In this document: positions 47,408-59,992 of the stretch, in pieces | Layout: the number at the start of each line of letters is the position of its first letter | How positions within the stretch are numbered: the stretch's first letter is position 1 | DNA from: Lonicera japonica | Lineage: Eukaryota; Streptophyta; Magnoliopsida; Dipsacales; Caprifoliaceae | Assembly (NCBI GenBank): GCA_021464415.1 | Contig: CM038467.1 | Coordinates: forward strand, 19,945,511 to 20,009,510 | Reading direction: 5' to 3' | DNA length: 64,000 nt | Notes under the pieces: model-generated | What the model saw: only the letters and a program-made list of their open reading frames with translations | The model's database searches: none | Told to the model about the DNA's origin: nothing | Translations under genes and position numbers: made by a program

Positions 47408-47463
47408 TTGCAAAAAGATGACAGTACGCGTGGGTTTACACAATGTTTTTTTTTTTTTTTTTT

Positions 47464-47705
47464 TTTAAATTAAGCTATTTTTTAAGTTATTATTTAAATT
47501 AAGTCACTTTTTAACATACTTATTAAATTAGCACATTTTAATCACCATTTTTTTTATTAAAATAGTAATTTGACTTAAAATAGTGATTCAAAATTATTAT
47601 TTTTTCATTAAAATAGTGATTTTGAATTACTATTTTAAAAAGTGTTTTAATAAATATGTTGAAAAGTAATTTAGTTTACCTAATAACTTAAAAAAGTATT
47701 TTATT
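47464..47705. repeat. AT-rich inverted repeat
   Basis: The left arm (taagttattatttaaattaagtcac-like, from about 47464) matches the complement of the right arm ending at about 47705 (taagttattaggtaaactaa). A second internal pair, built on aaaatagtgatt/aattactatttt, lies between. It could be a MITE, but no target duplication is clear. Confidence 0.5.
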
Positions 47706-49672
47706 TTGGCAAAAAACTCTTGTTTATGCTATCCTCTTCCCTTTCACCTTTAATTTTTATTTTTTACACTCATAAGTGCAATTAAGAATATTTTAATATC
47801 TCCATTTTAAATTAGTGTCTTGTGTTTCACATGTTTTTCATCTTGTTAGACCTTTTAATTGAATCGAATATGAATTAAATCATGTTGATCAGATATATAC
47901 GCAAAACAATAATTCATATTTGAATTTATTATTCAACAAATATTTGATCAGCACATCTTATTCGTTTTGAAATTTGAAGAATTATCTGTTATGGACTTAA
48001 TTAAATTTTATTGCTGTAATAATAATAATAATTATATTTATTAATGCATAAGGATATGTATACATACATACATTAATGTATATATATTTCTATAAATGTT
48101 GGATTGGACTGCAAACGAATAAATTGATTTATATCCATATCATTTCTTTTAATCAAATGAGTCAATAAATTCATATTGAATTCGGATGAACGAATAAGAG
48201 ATTCATTATTGTATCTGACTAATCAAACATGATTTGGATAAAAATTTGATCAATTGACGAGCTTAATTTTGTTAAAATTAGATTACAAAAGTATTCTTTG
48301 TACTAGTTGCAATAATTATTTAAATTAGTTAATTTAAATATGTATAATACAAATCTTTGAAAGAAAACAAAAAAGAGTTAGTTAGATTGCATTTTATGGG
48401 TAAAAAAGAACAAAAATGAGGAGGGCAATAATGTGATTGAACAATAATTGAGGATACCAATAAAGATCATTTTGTGAGGGCGTGTGTGTTACTTTTGGGT
48501 CAAAATAAATGTTGCTAGAGTGGGCCAGTGGCCCTGTCTGGCTGTCTCTACTCCAATGGATAAACTAAAACACCAATAAATAAAACTAGTTGAATGGATG
48601 AAAGAGGTCAAAAATATTTAGAATAGTTTAACTAAATAAGTAATCAACAGAGGAGCCGGGTCTCCTTGTTGGTTGGTTGTCGTATCACTTGCCGCCGCAT
48701 CACAGGTTCGAGCCTCTCCGTAGAGGAAGAAGTAGTCAACAAGTCAACAACAAAGGAATAGTATGGCACAGATAACATAACGCACGCGTTTTCAGGAGGG
48801 TGCGTCGCGGTCTTGTTTTTGTCAGCTGTGACGTTTTTATGCACTAATAATGCCCTTTTAGGAGGGGACTGCTTCAAGTGTCCTTTTCTGTCTAGGTAGT
48901 TGCCATTTGTTGTAATCTTCCCCATGCGCCTTTCACCTCCTTTTTTTTTCCCGGATTATTGTTTAAAAGTGACTGATAAAACCGAGTGTCTGAAGGCAAA
49001 ATAGTTAAGCGTAAACAATACAACTCAAAACACTGCTGCCCTCATGTAATCTGTACCACAACTCGAATCAATTGACCAACACTGATTATTCTCTTAAATT
49101 TGTAGTACGCATAAAATTATCATATTATTTTCCGATTGTTTCAAGTATTTAGTCATTGAATTAAATCGATACGTTCAATTATAATAGTACTTCACTATCT
49201 TCTTTCATTAAAAACATAATCATAAAAAAAATAAATTTATTGTTAATAGTCTTATAGCATAATTATAGACGTTTGATGGACATCAAGAGTCAGAGGGAAG
49301 CGTTAAGGTTCAATTTCTATTGTTATGTTTCTTTTTATTGGTTTAAAAGTTATAATACGTATATCTGCATAATCATTTTATACAACACTTTTACACTATC
49401 GTTAAGAGTAACATTTAACAATTGTGTATTGAACCCCCTTGCTATACAAAGTACAATATATGAGCAAAATAAAGACAATATTCAATCATTCAATATATGA
49501 CATACTGATGTTATTAAAAAGGTGTGTATTTTGAGGTCAAATGATGTTAATTATTAGAATAATTTAGTTTTATCTAGGTTGTTGAGAAGCTGAGCATGTC
49601 CCCCCGATATAATTAAAGAGCAAAATGACTACCTCAAAACATAAGTAGAAGAAGCAGTACAAATGTCAACTT
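47706..49672. other. Intergenic, AT-rich
   Basis: No gene is supported. A GC-richer patch at about 48650-48940 contains a box B-like ggttcgagcctc (48704 onward) and may be a SINE remnant. Its 93-codon minus-strand frame resembles no family I know. Confidence 0.4.
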
Positions 49673-49675
49673 TTA

Positions 49676-50310
49676 TGGCTCGTTTGGTTCAAGATTTAAA
49701 CTATTCCAGGAATGCTATATTCCATTCCGAAACGATTCCCGCGTTTGGTTCAAGTTTTAAGTCCGGAATAAATGATTCCAGGAACAAACCTTTTCCCCAA
49801 AGTTCTCCCATTTAAATCATAAGGAATAAACAATTACCAATGAGCATCTTTTTTAATTTTTTCATATTAGGACTAAAATAACACTCTTCCTTATGAATAA
49901 ATAATTCTTTTTTCATCAGTGTATGAAAATATTGTTTGGAATTTTTTTTTAATTATGCTGCTGCACAAAAATGAAAAAAAATTTATTTGGAACTTTTTTC
50001 TTTTCTTTTTTCCTGTTGTAATTTTTTTTTAATTACAAAAATTGTAATTTTTGTAGGATAGTTATTAGCTAGGTATGTGTAATTTTTGTAATTTATTATA
50101 GTAATCGTCTCTTTTGAAAAATTAGTAGGTGATGTTTTCTCATCTTATAAAAAGAAGAGTATTTGTGTAATTTATACTTTATTCCATTCCTATTCCCGGT
50201 TGAACCAAACATCGACATGGCATCCTAGATGCTAGGAAAATAACTTTCCAGGAATCAAGTATTCCCATTCCATGCCCATTCCATTCCCAAAACTCGAACC
50301 AAACGAGCCC
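49676..50310. mobile_element. Tourist-like (PIF/Harbinger) MITE, 635 bp
   Basis: The left end tggctcgtttggttcaag and the complement of the right end gggctcgtttggttcgag are inverted. TTA lies on both sides (49673-49675, 50311-50313). Subterminal ccattcc/ggaatgg motifs are also inverted. No transposase. Confidence 0.82.
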
Positions 50311-50713
50311 TTAAGGGATAATATAATTGTCAAAACAAACCTTCCCAAGTCAAATGGGCTACACCTAATTGGGAGAGGCAACGATTCAGATCTTGGAGAA
50401 ATCCGAATCTTACTAGGGAAAGGGTACCACGTTGAAAAATAGACATACTTCACTTGCATTTAAAAAAAAAAGGAGACATACTTCACTTGCATTTAAAAAA
50501 AAAACAGAAGTCAAGACTGGAAAGGTACCACGTTGAACCACTTGTTTCTTCTCTAAAATTTTAAACCACTCGCACCCCAACATACCTCCTGCCCTTTTTA
50601 AACATCCAAAAGAGAAAAAGGGAAAAGAAAAACTTGAGAAGAAATAATTCATATCCACGGCAAACAATGCATAAAAAATCTGGAAATCATGCACACGCAT
50701 CATTGGGTACGAA

Positions 50714-51134
50714 TAGTGTTTTGAAATGCAAAAGCGTGAGCCTAGGCATTTGTTTGTCCTAAGACAAAACGTAGACTTCAATGCAGTAAGGCATTCTGTA
50801 AAGCATTTTATATTAAAGAATAATAATAACAATTAATATAAAGTTTAAAAACATTAAAATAGGGTTTGTTTTTAATTTTTTTTTGGTTATCTTGTAACGA
50901 GGTTTTTCAGTTTAAGGATTAAAGTGCTAAATAAAAACAACTTAGGTAATTTTGTAAATATTTAATATACTTAAGGTTAATTAGGTCATTCTCCATTAAA
51001 AGTTAAAACACTTGCAACTCTTATTTACCCTCTCTTTCTCATCATTCCACACACATCCGACATCGTCTTCTTCTTCCTTTTCTCGATCTCCATTTTCCGA
51101 AGTTACGAGTACACCTTCACTTCTTCCTCCACAG

Positions 51135-51179
<45 letters not shown>

Positions 51180-51416
51180 CGACTTTGTGGGTGTGACGGT
51201 GTGTGTTTTGTTGTTAGGGTTTAGACAATTGAACTTACACAAAAGGCGTAAGCCTCGCCGAAAATGCATAAAAGGCGAACGTTTTTCCTAAAATGCGTAA
51301 GCCTTGTTGAAAATGCGCAGGCCTTCTGTGTATTCTGCTGTTCTCTTAAAGCTTTGCTGCGTTTTTGGCTTGAGGCGCGCCTTAATGCGCACATCTCACC
51401 GCCTTTTAAAACACTA
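50714..51416. mobile_element. hAT-like non-autonomous element, 703 bp
   Basis: The termini are TAGTGTTTT and its inverted complement, flanked by the perfect 8-bp duplication GGTACGAA (50706-50713, 51417-51424). Right subterminal repeats contain gcgtaagcc and aggcg. The interior holds leader-like sequence with a long (CT)n tract (51135-51175) followed by ttgttgttagggttt. It may be a captured 5' gene end, but no intact protein is present. Confidence 0.78.
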
Positions 51417-51839
51417 GGTACGAATAAGAAACCAGAAAAAAGTGTGGACCCAAAGAGCATGGATATACTAGTATGGCACAAAAAGAGTGAGATGGTTGCT
51501 CTTCATTTTCAAAAGAACACTTCCCAACCAAAAAAACTGTCGAGCAAACAACTACACAATGAATATGTTTATTATTTATACACCAGAAAAGTAACCTTCT
51601 AGTAAAATTACTAGATTTGGTCCCTATATAACCTCCTCTTTCTGTTACAAGGAATAGGGAATAAACTAGAAAATACAAATGTTGAAACATGTTAACCTAT
51701 TTCCCCACTGTTGTAAATAACACAAAAATGGTACAAAGAAAAGCCTACAATCCAAGTCAAACTGTAATCTTCTCTGGGTTAACACATCTCATCTGAGATA
51801 AAAAAGAAAAAAATAGGATGATCCATCAGAATCTTCCAA

Positions 51840-54800
51840 CTAGTCATCATCCTCGGAATCTGTATTTTCATAGAATGAGTTAGAGACGATATTTGATAAA
51901 TTAGATTACAATATGGAAAATGGCATAAAGGAAAAGGAGACCGGAAGTCGGATTTGGCTCCTCTCCATTATCCATTCGGTTCAATTTCCTTAACGGGGTC
52001 CAGTTCTACGACCAGATGATTTTACATGAAAGTTTGTAAGAATGATCTCTATAACAAGTAGATCATCTCCGCAAATTTCATCTAGAAATTCAATTTAGAA
52101 GTGGGTGAGATGATCATCTCAAATTTCAATGGACGGAAATAAACCTATGTATCAAATTTTTATTACACTCACTTCCATGAAATTGTGTAGTTGATTACTC
52201 ATTATAAAAATCATCTCCACCAAGTTTCATGAAAAAATTCATCTGTTCAGCTTGACCCATTGAGGAAATTGAACCAAAGGGTAATGGAGAAGAGCCAAGT
52301 CCCAGAACGTCAAGGTTCTATTTTCCTCGGCCCCACAATAAAGAAAACAATCAAAATGAAAGAAGGTAAAAGAAAAATGTAATAAAGGAAAGATAAGACA
52401 GCAAATTTCTACCATCCATTCATAGTATTTCAATATGTCATTCATGTTGTAACTACCAATACCATGCTTTGGGTTGGGTGCTCATTTGGTTTGAACTTTT
52501 GTGATTTCAGGGAAGGTGGTTTCTACAGGCACCCAAAAAATTTACTCAAAACCATATGAATGTTTAAAGTGTTGAATATCATGTTCTAAACTTGGTACAG
52601 ATTGTGAGAGTCTTAGCAACCAATCTTTAGAAATTGTAAACTGTTCACTGGTTTTGACTTTTTGTGCCCTTTAGGATGCCAATTGCTTTGCTATAGCTCA
52701 AGTTCAAATATGAAATTATAAAATTCTGATTTCACAGAAAACCCAAACAGATCAACACCGAATGCACTGTGGCAGTGAAATCAAGTACATGTTGATCAGT
52801 ACGAGTTCTGAATTCATTTTGACTGCAATTTTCCACAAAAAACGCAGATGAAACTTTTTTAAATTATGTCTCCACTCTCCACCCCGATTCAACAGTCTCA
52901 CTTTCCTGTAGAGAAAAGAGTCCTCTTTGTCTAATTCATGCGAATTACACTTTTGAAGAGAGGCAGAGAGCCCAGAAAGTACTCCACAAAATTTTAGATT
53001 CTGAGAAAAAATCAGAAATTAGAGGATTAATTCTGAAGATATAAAAGTTCGTACCAAATTTGAAGACATCGTATGCATGTCCCCTTTAAATGTTGAAATC
53101 AAATGAGGTTCTCATAATGAGACGGGAGTATTTTATTCTGGTAAAATGGATGATGCTACTAAACTTAGCATCGCTATCAATCCATACAAAATGTACAATA
53201 GTAACTTTAGGTTTCACTACTCAGAGAAAAGGACATGGTTAAGATTTATGTTATCCTTGAGAACTTGGAATATCCAGGGCTCCCAGAGCACCAGACTAAA
53301 TCCAAGGGAGCATGAGGGTGAAGATTTATCTTAATTATCACTCTTTTTATTTTCCTTTGTAGGGCCCAATTCAATTTGATGATATTTTCACCGGGTGAAA
53401 GTGTGAATTTCCACAATTTGCATGGTAGCATTTAGCTTGGTGTGAATCTAAAAGTGAAACACAATGATGATTTGCCAAAGACGGATAACAGTCCCTAAAC
53501 GCGGATACGAAATCATAAAATGCTTACCAGATCTTATATCTTCTCCAACTTTTCCTCTATTCTTCAGCTGTCTCATAATCATCGAGTATATGAGAATCCA
53601 CCAATAAATATGGAACACAAGTAGGGTTAACAACATCGTATTGAAAGCATAGTACAATGACATGTGGTATGTCTCTGACAGCCTCAAGCAATCCAAGAGA
53701 TGATAGCTGCAGAAATGCCAAACAGATATAAATATATATCTCAAAAGAGACAAGATACAATGGCACACAAAATAAAACATCTATTCGGTTTTAGGACAAA
53801 CCTCGTGGCTCTTATGACCCAAAATGGAAATAATATCAACCGAAGTACAAGCCATGAAATGGCAAACATTCCAAAGAACACGCTCGCTCCGAGCTCATTC
53901 TCGGAATATTTGAGAACTTTAGCGGCTTCAAGAAATACATCACTTGCATCATGAAGTGCCATAATGACTGAACCAACCCGGTAGAACCTGTGTAAAGAGA
54001 ACAAGTTCTTACTTCCCTTGTGTGATAATCAATATGTATTAAAACTTTCTATTTATAAATATGAACCTATCTTGAACAGGAGATAGAGATACGCTTGGTC
54101 TCAAGATCCACTTTTCAAATACTAATGTTACCCATGTACTCAACAGTCTTCAATGAGAAGATAGCTACCACTTTTTGTTGTCAACCTCATGTTTGTCTTG
54201 CCTTCCTCTTGGACACCCAATTCTTTTATCTGCCTGGCTCTATATATGTCAGGGTCCAATGAAGCTAACAAGCTGTCATTTCATTTTCTTTTGGACAGCG
54301 GCTTAACCGTTTAATCTTACTTTTCACTTCCTCTGCCTCTTTGGCCTTGTATGTCAGGCCATTTAATGCTTATATAATAAGAATCATTACATTGCCTACG
54401 CCGCTTTATAAGAATATCTACCTTGAAAAGAATTGTAAGCTACAAAAATTAATTTGATAGAACTCTTTCTCTAGAGAATCTGTAACAATTATTAAGTTGA
54501 CATCTCTTAAATGAACATTATATAATAAGTAAAATAGCATGTGAGCAATTGATTGGAAGAACTTTTAGGTGGATGGACTGAAAGGAAATTTCTTGTTAAA
54601 ATAAGTGCAAAAAGAAATATATACAAAAAAATGCTTGAGATAATCTTATCAAATTTTTAAGGATTAACTACATTTTAATACATCGCACTGTCACCGAAAT
54701 TCCATTCGATACAATATACTTTTTTTTTTCAAATATAACAACATTCTTCCTGTTTGTTTGTGATTAATAGACCCGTTAGTTGTGCCTTTTAACACCGTTA

Positions 54801-57800
54801 AATAAGATGACATGGCATGCCATTTGGCATTTGAAATTGCCAACAAAGCAGCCACGTCATATACAGTCATATAATGAAAAAAAATAGAAAAATTAAAATG
54901 GAAAATGCAGCAACATCTTCTTCCCTTATCTTTTTCCCAAAAAACCTTAATCTTCATCCAGCCGGCCACTACCTCTGGCCACCATCTCTAACCACCTCCA
55001 CCATTACCATCTCCACCCCTCTCTTTAAACCCTTCCCCTTTCTCTCTCATCCCCACCACATCAAACCCTTCTCTCCTCTCATTAACACTGCCTTCCCCTT
55101 CTTCCACCAACATTATTCTACCATTTTCCCACTGCCACTGCCACTGCCACTGCCATCTCCCCACCACTGCAGTCGCCGGCAAATTCAAACTTTCTCATTC
55201 ACAAATTAAACCAAAGAGATAAATCCACGAAATCATACGGAAAATCCTACTTCAATTAAACCACAAATTGAAATAGAAAGATAAACCCAAATTGACAAGC
55301 TAATTGATTTCAGATAATAATTGAATCAATTGTTTAATTGACTCTCAAAACCCACTAATGGGGTCCTCAGCTTCATCCCTATGTTTCTCTTCTCTACCCC
55401 TCCATTTACCAAATCACAGATCACTCCTCCTTTCATCCCCTATCCCCGTCGAATCTCTGTCTACCCCATTATCTCTTCCATCTCCGAAAAGCCACCACCT
55501 CCGTCCACTCGAAATTTCGCCTGTGAGTTTGTTGTTTGATAAAATCAGCTCCGCAAGCTCAGTCCATGAACTCAACGTGTTCGGAATTTCGCCCGTGAAC
55601 ATGTTGCTTTGAAGGTCAAGCTTCTGAACTCGCCCGTGAACGTATTCGGAATTTCGCCCATGAACTCAGTCCATGTTGCTTTGAACAGTGTTTCTCTCTC
55701 TAACTTTATGAAATGAAATTATTTTAATGTGTTAATGTGTTAAGGTTTTAATTTTTATTTTACTTACTAATTTTATAAAACATATATGACTGTGCATAAA
55801 TGTGGTATCCGAGTTTGACAAATGGGTGCCACATCAGCTTTTAATTCATGGAGTTAGTAGGGTGTCTTAACAGATGGTATTTTCGAAACCAAACAGAAAG
55901 TAGGTTGTTATATTTGAAAAAAAAAGAAGTATATTGTATTGAATGGAATTTCGGTGCCAGTACGTTGTACTAAAATGTAGTTAATCCAATTTTTAATCCA
56001 TTTACTATGGTATTATCGAGCATCTCTACCACTCAAGCTGAAGTTCTAAAGTTTGTATATTATTTAATACAGTTTTGCTAACTTACCATGCCTTAAATGC
56101 AATTTTCTCAATCTTTTATCTCATTTATTGACCATCTGGACAATTAGAATTCAAAAAAACTTACAAAAGCAACTAAATGGGATCGACATATTAAGGAACA
56201 GCATAGATTGTCAAAAGCAGAGGGCAAATGCATAGATACAAGAAAATCCACTAAAAGGTTTCATAGGGGGCACGGACAATCTGCAGTCATTGTACACACA
56301 GCAAAAGAATAAAGGCTATGCGACTATACTCATCTCTGGGCAACTATACTAAAAGAACCACAAACTGAAGTTTTCCAAGATTCCCAAAATTTAAAGGGTG
56401 TTCAATTAGGTATGTCTAAGCTTTGGTCTAAACAGAAGTAGTTAATGTTGTGGACCTTGTGGTCAATAGTTCAAATGTAAACAAGAGTGCTACATGAGTG
56501 TGGAGTAGAACGTTACCTGGTAATGTATGAGTAACCAATCAGGAACACAGTGACTACATGATGAGACATCATTACAGAAAAATCCTTTCTTCGAGTTTCC
56601 CATGTTAGGAGGGCGGCAATGCTATAGATGTAGAAACCACATTGGCACATATAGACAAGTTGAAGGGGAAGCCTGGAATGACAAAACGCAACGGGTCATG
56701 TGAAAGAATGAATAAAGTTTGAAAGACTATGGCTCAAAAAAATTTGAAGTCATGGTAAATAAAAGTTCTTGAAATGTTGAGCTCTTAAGTCTTGCCACAT
56801 AGCACAGACATTTAATTAAAAAATGTCAACCAATGAAATGATTGCAAATGAAAGTGAAAATCAAAATCACATCCATGGCACTCACCCATAATTTATTCAG
56901 AAAAAGGGAAAGAGAAAAAGCTGGCACAAAGTATGTTTGCTTCAAGATAGAAATCATATTGTTGCATCCTCTTAAACTATTTAAAACAATCATTTGACCC
57001 AATGTCAGTTGTCAAAAAACATTTGTGCCAATTTTCTAAAATTCAGATATCTAAAGGAAGATATTTCTGAAACAGTTACAAACTTGCAAGGAAGAAATAG
57101 CCTACCTGAAAGTTCTGGAAATAACTCCAACAAGTTGATAGTATAATGACTTTTGAAATATTTTCCTTCAGAGTTCAGAATGCGAAGAAACTAAGCAAAA
57201 ACCACGTTATGCTTTGCTAAGGAAAAGTCTGACAACATTCTAAAATAAGGAAGCTAACTTAGACGTGACAGAATATCACAGATCTCCCCCTTTTTGAGGA
57301 AAAAGGAAGGAAACAAAAAAGTTAAGGCTTTAGAATAGCACCTAGAACCATAATTAAAGAAGATGATGAACCACTAATAATTAATTAATTATACATCCCA
57401 TGCAACAAGGTAAAAATTTGAATCATCTCAGCAAATTGATAGGCAATCAGAAACTAAACGTGATGCTTCTCTAATCATAAATGTGTTCTCCTATAATTAG
57501 AAACACGAGACAAGAACCCCTTATGCTCTCTAACAGAGAAATATGGACTGAAGAGACCTGAGGATAATCAGGTTAAACCACAAATTTCTAAAATTGTTTG
57601 ATCAAAGATAAAATAAAGCTCATCATGTCAAGAAATAACAAGTTATAGGTTAACATCCTATCTTTTACTCTACAAATTCATGTCAGTTCATCTATCCAGT
57701 AGTGGAACCAAATTTCAAGCAAATGTATCATTACTCACGTCAACTCTTGGTCTGGCCAACCTCTGAAATATCCTTCTAAATCTTTGAACCATGGCTCGTG

Positions 57801-59712
57801 GTACATAAATTTTAGAACACAAAATTCAACAGTGGCATAGTATGTTAACTTCCACATAGATTCCGAGCATTTAACAATCTTTGCTTTTGACGCCTCATTG
57901 ATCTTTAATGGAACAGCTCCACCCCTCAACAGCCAAATGGCCAGCTTCTGCATAAAGCAGTGAAGAATGAGAAGGAACACATGTACATGAAAATATGAGA
58001 AATTGAGATGATGGTTTGTTAGACACAAAATAGAGACCGAACTATTTATTTGTGTTATAGGTGCTTTTGCCATTATTGTTTTCTAGAACAAGTTGCTTTG
58101 AGGACTAAGTATAAATAATAACTAATATCTTCTTTGCTAATAGTTTAGTTATGGATGTGGTAATAGATCCATTACTCAATAAAGGGTTGGAAAGCATCAA
58201 AGTCGATAAGAATTCACTAAAAGCTGGGGAAGCCTCTCAATGTTTAACCTTACTTTGTTCAGCTAGTGCTACTCTTTCTTTTGGCTGATCTCGGTACTAA
58301 ATCCAAGTTTTTGATAAATAATTGCCAACCCAGCAAGTTGAATAAAAATGAAGGATAATCTGGATAAGACCCATCTTAGAAGTACTTTTACTGGAACTTT
58401 CCTGAAAACAGTTTCAGAAATGGGCCTCCAAACATATTTTATATGACATTGAACATTTTCCACTTCTAGGACAGAGCTGATACCATATGGGCCCAGACTT
58501 CACATACTCCACACAATCGCAGACTTCATATACTCACACAATTGCCTCGTGTTTGAAATAAATACAACAGAAAATTCAATACAATTTTCACAAAGCTATC
58601 TCCTCTATCCATAAATGATACAAACAAAACATGAACTACAAATGACTCTTATGGAGCAGGCAAAACCCTTTGAAGACCAAAAACAATTTAATAGAACCAA
58701 TGGAGCATGAATCAATCAATTTGTCATAGCAATTGTATCGAAATATATTCCCTAACTTAACAGTTTATTTATTGTAACATTCTTAAATTTGAAAATCACT
58801 GCTTCCACTCCCTGAATGAGCTTCCCCTAGGATTACAGAAAAATCATCAACACAAGATGAAACAAAAAAAAAAATATATTAAAAGGAAAAATCTTGGAAG
58901 ATTTTCCAAAAAGAAACTTCAATGGCATAAAATGGTATTGCACCTGCAGACAAAGAAACTAATGTCCCCCTATCACTAGTCACTACAGATGAAAGTCATA
59001 CTCAAGCCGGTTTATTTGAACCTATGGTTGGCAAACCATCCCACAAAAATAGTTGTCGAGGTTGTGTGCCCTTTTTAACAAAAATTATTGAACCAACTCA
59101 ATGATGTTTAGTATGTTATACCAGGTGTCTCAAATTCTTCATAAGAACATAATTTTCCCCTATTGTGAAATAGCTTACATATTTAATAAATTTGCTTAGA
59201 ACTCTAGGCACATTATTAACATATGTTGTGCCTACAGATATAGGCGTAACAACGTCAAACAGTTTACTTAACAAAACGTATATCAATGTGCAGATAGGGA
59301 CAAAATTGGAAACAAAACCTCCACCATTACTCAACTATAATGGAAAGTTCCAAAAACAACAATGCCAAACAGTTTGCTTAGCAAAATGTTTATCAATGTG
59401 CATATATGGACAAAGTTAGAAACAAAACCTCCATTATTTCTCAAACTATAATTGAAGGTTCCAGAAAACTTGCAATAGAAGGCGAAAGCTATAAAAATAA
59501 TTCGATCACAGAATCAAGACCAACAGCATGGAGAAAGGCACAATTTTTGCACAATTTTTTTATGAAAGTAACAAAAATATGAAGAAGCTTACGCGGAAGA
59601 TGAATCTATCGAGGAAGGACCTGGCAACAACGAAACCAAATGCGAAGGCAATCGCAACGAAGAAATGCGAAGAGCTTGGGACGACGCCACCGTGACTCCC
59701 TATCGAGTCCAT
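51840..59712 (-). CDS. Ceramide synthase, LAG1/ASC1-like (LOH2-type)
   Basis: ER multi-span sphingoid-base N-acyltransferase that makes (dihydro)ceramide from acyl-CoA. Exons: 59712-59593, 57947-57739, 56672-56517, 53987-53802, 53706-53528, 51859-51840. All are GT/AG and in frame, giving 289 aa, close to Arabidopsis LOH2. The TLC/Lag1 domain spans about 60-275. The Lag motif has His147-His148 (MMSHHVVT) and HDASD (174-178), the usual catalytic residues. Hydrophobic segments are seen near 16-32, 115-133, 149-160, 205-225 and 240-262. Exon 6 is only 20 nt and encodes the terminal acidic DSEDDD after a 1.67-kb intron. The ER orientation and LOH2 assignment (GKVGEDIRSDSEDDD ending) rest on family similarity. 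LOH2-type/ASC1 enzymes are linked to C16 ceramides and AAL-toxin tolerance. Intron 3 carries a Mutator-like element. Confidence 0.93.
51950..52305. mobile_element. MITE with long inverted termini in ceramide synthase intron 5
   Basis: About 47 bp of the left end (ggatttggctcctctccatt ... ggttcaatttcctta) matches the complement of the right end (ggacttggctcttctccatt ... ggttcaatttcctca). The interior also folds back (tcatctccgcaaatttcat and its counterpart near 52213). It lies about 90 bp upstream (genome left side) of terminal exon 6. No certain target duplication was found. Confidence 0.65.
54661..55987. mobile_element. Mutator-like (Pack-MULE-type) element in ceramide synthase intron 3
   Basis: Long terminal inverted repeats of about 100 bp or more begin GGATTAACTACATTTTA at both ends and share accgaaattccattc and caaatataacaac. 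A perfect 9-bp duplication AATTTTTAA flanks the element (54652-54660, 55988-55996), the Mutator signature. There is no transposase. The interior is richer in G+C than the intron and includes a leucine-rich-repeat fragment, so it looks like a gene-capturing MULE. Confidence 0.88.
55515..55630 (-). pseudogene. Captured leucine-rich-repeat gene fragment
   Basis: On the minus strand the frame reads KLDLQSNMFTGEIPNTL followed by SSWTELAELILSNNKLTGEI. These are about two plant-type LRR units (LxxLxLxxNxLTGEIP). Such repeats belong to LRR receptor kinases and receptor-like proteins. The frame runs out on both sides. Just beyond (55630-55680) garbled repeats of ttcgcccgtgaac suggest rearrangement. 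It lies wholly inside the Mutator-like element, so it was probably captured. Confidence 0.75.
59256..59475. repeat. Tandem duplication, 110-bp period, ceramide synthase intron 1
   Basis: Copies start caaacagtttacttaac at 59256 and caaacagtttgcttagc at 59366. Both contain tatcaatgtgca and gaaacaaaacctcca. Diverged, non-coding, close to exon 1. Confidence 0.8.
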
Positions 59713-59957
59713 CGGAGCACTCGAACCACAAGTTCACACAGGGCGCATCAATCAATCGACCGATTAATCCACGGTACTTTCAACCATCGATTCAAAAATT
59801 AGCCGTGGAAAACAAAATTCGCCCATTCCACACGTGACTTACCCTAATTCTAAGCGCGATGCAGAAAACAGTATATCTATATCTATCTCTAATTGTATAT
59901 TAGATAAGAGCTATAGATAGAGGAGGGGGTTTACAGGTATGGTGGTAAAGAGAGAAT

Positions 59958-59992
<35 letters not shown>

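Noticed and set aside
48644..48925. 93-codon minus-strand frame
   Set aside because: No recognisable domain. A box B-like motif inside suggests a SINE remnant instead.
54874..55612. Plus-strand frames (111 and 84 codons) inside the Mutator-like element
   Set aside because: Pro/Leu/Ser-rich translations with no family. The LRR fragment lies on the other strand, so these are shadows.
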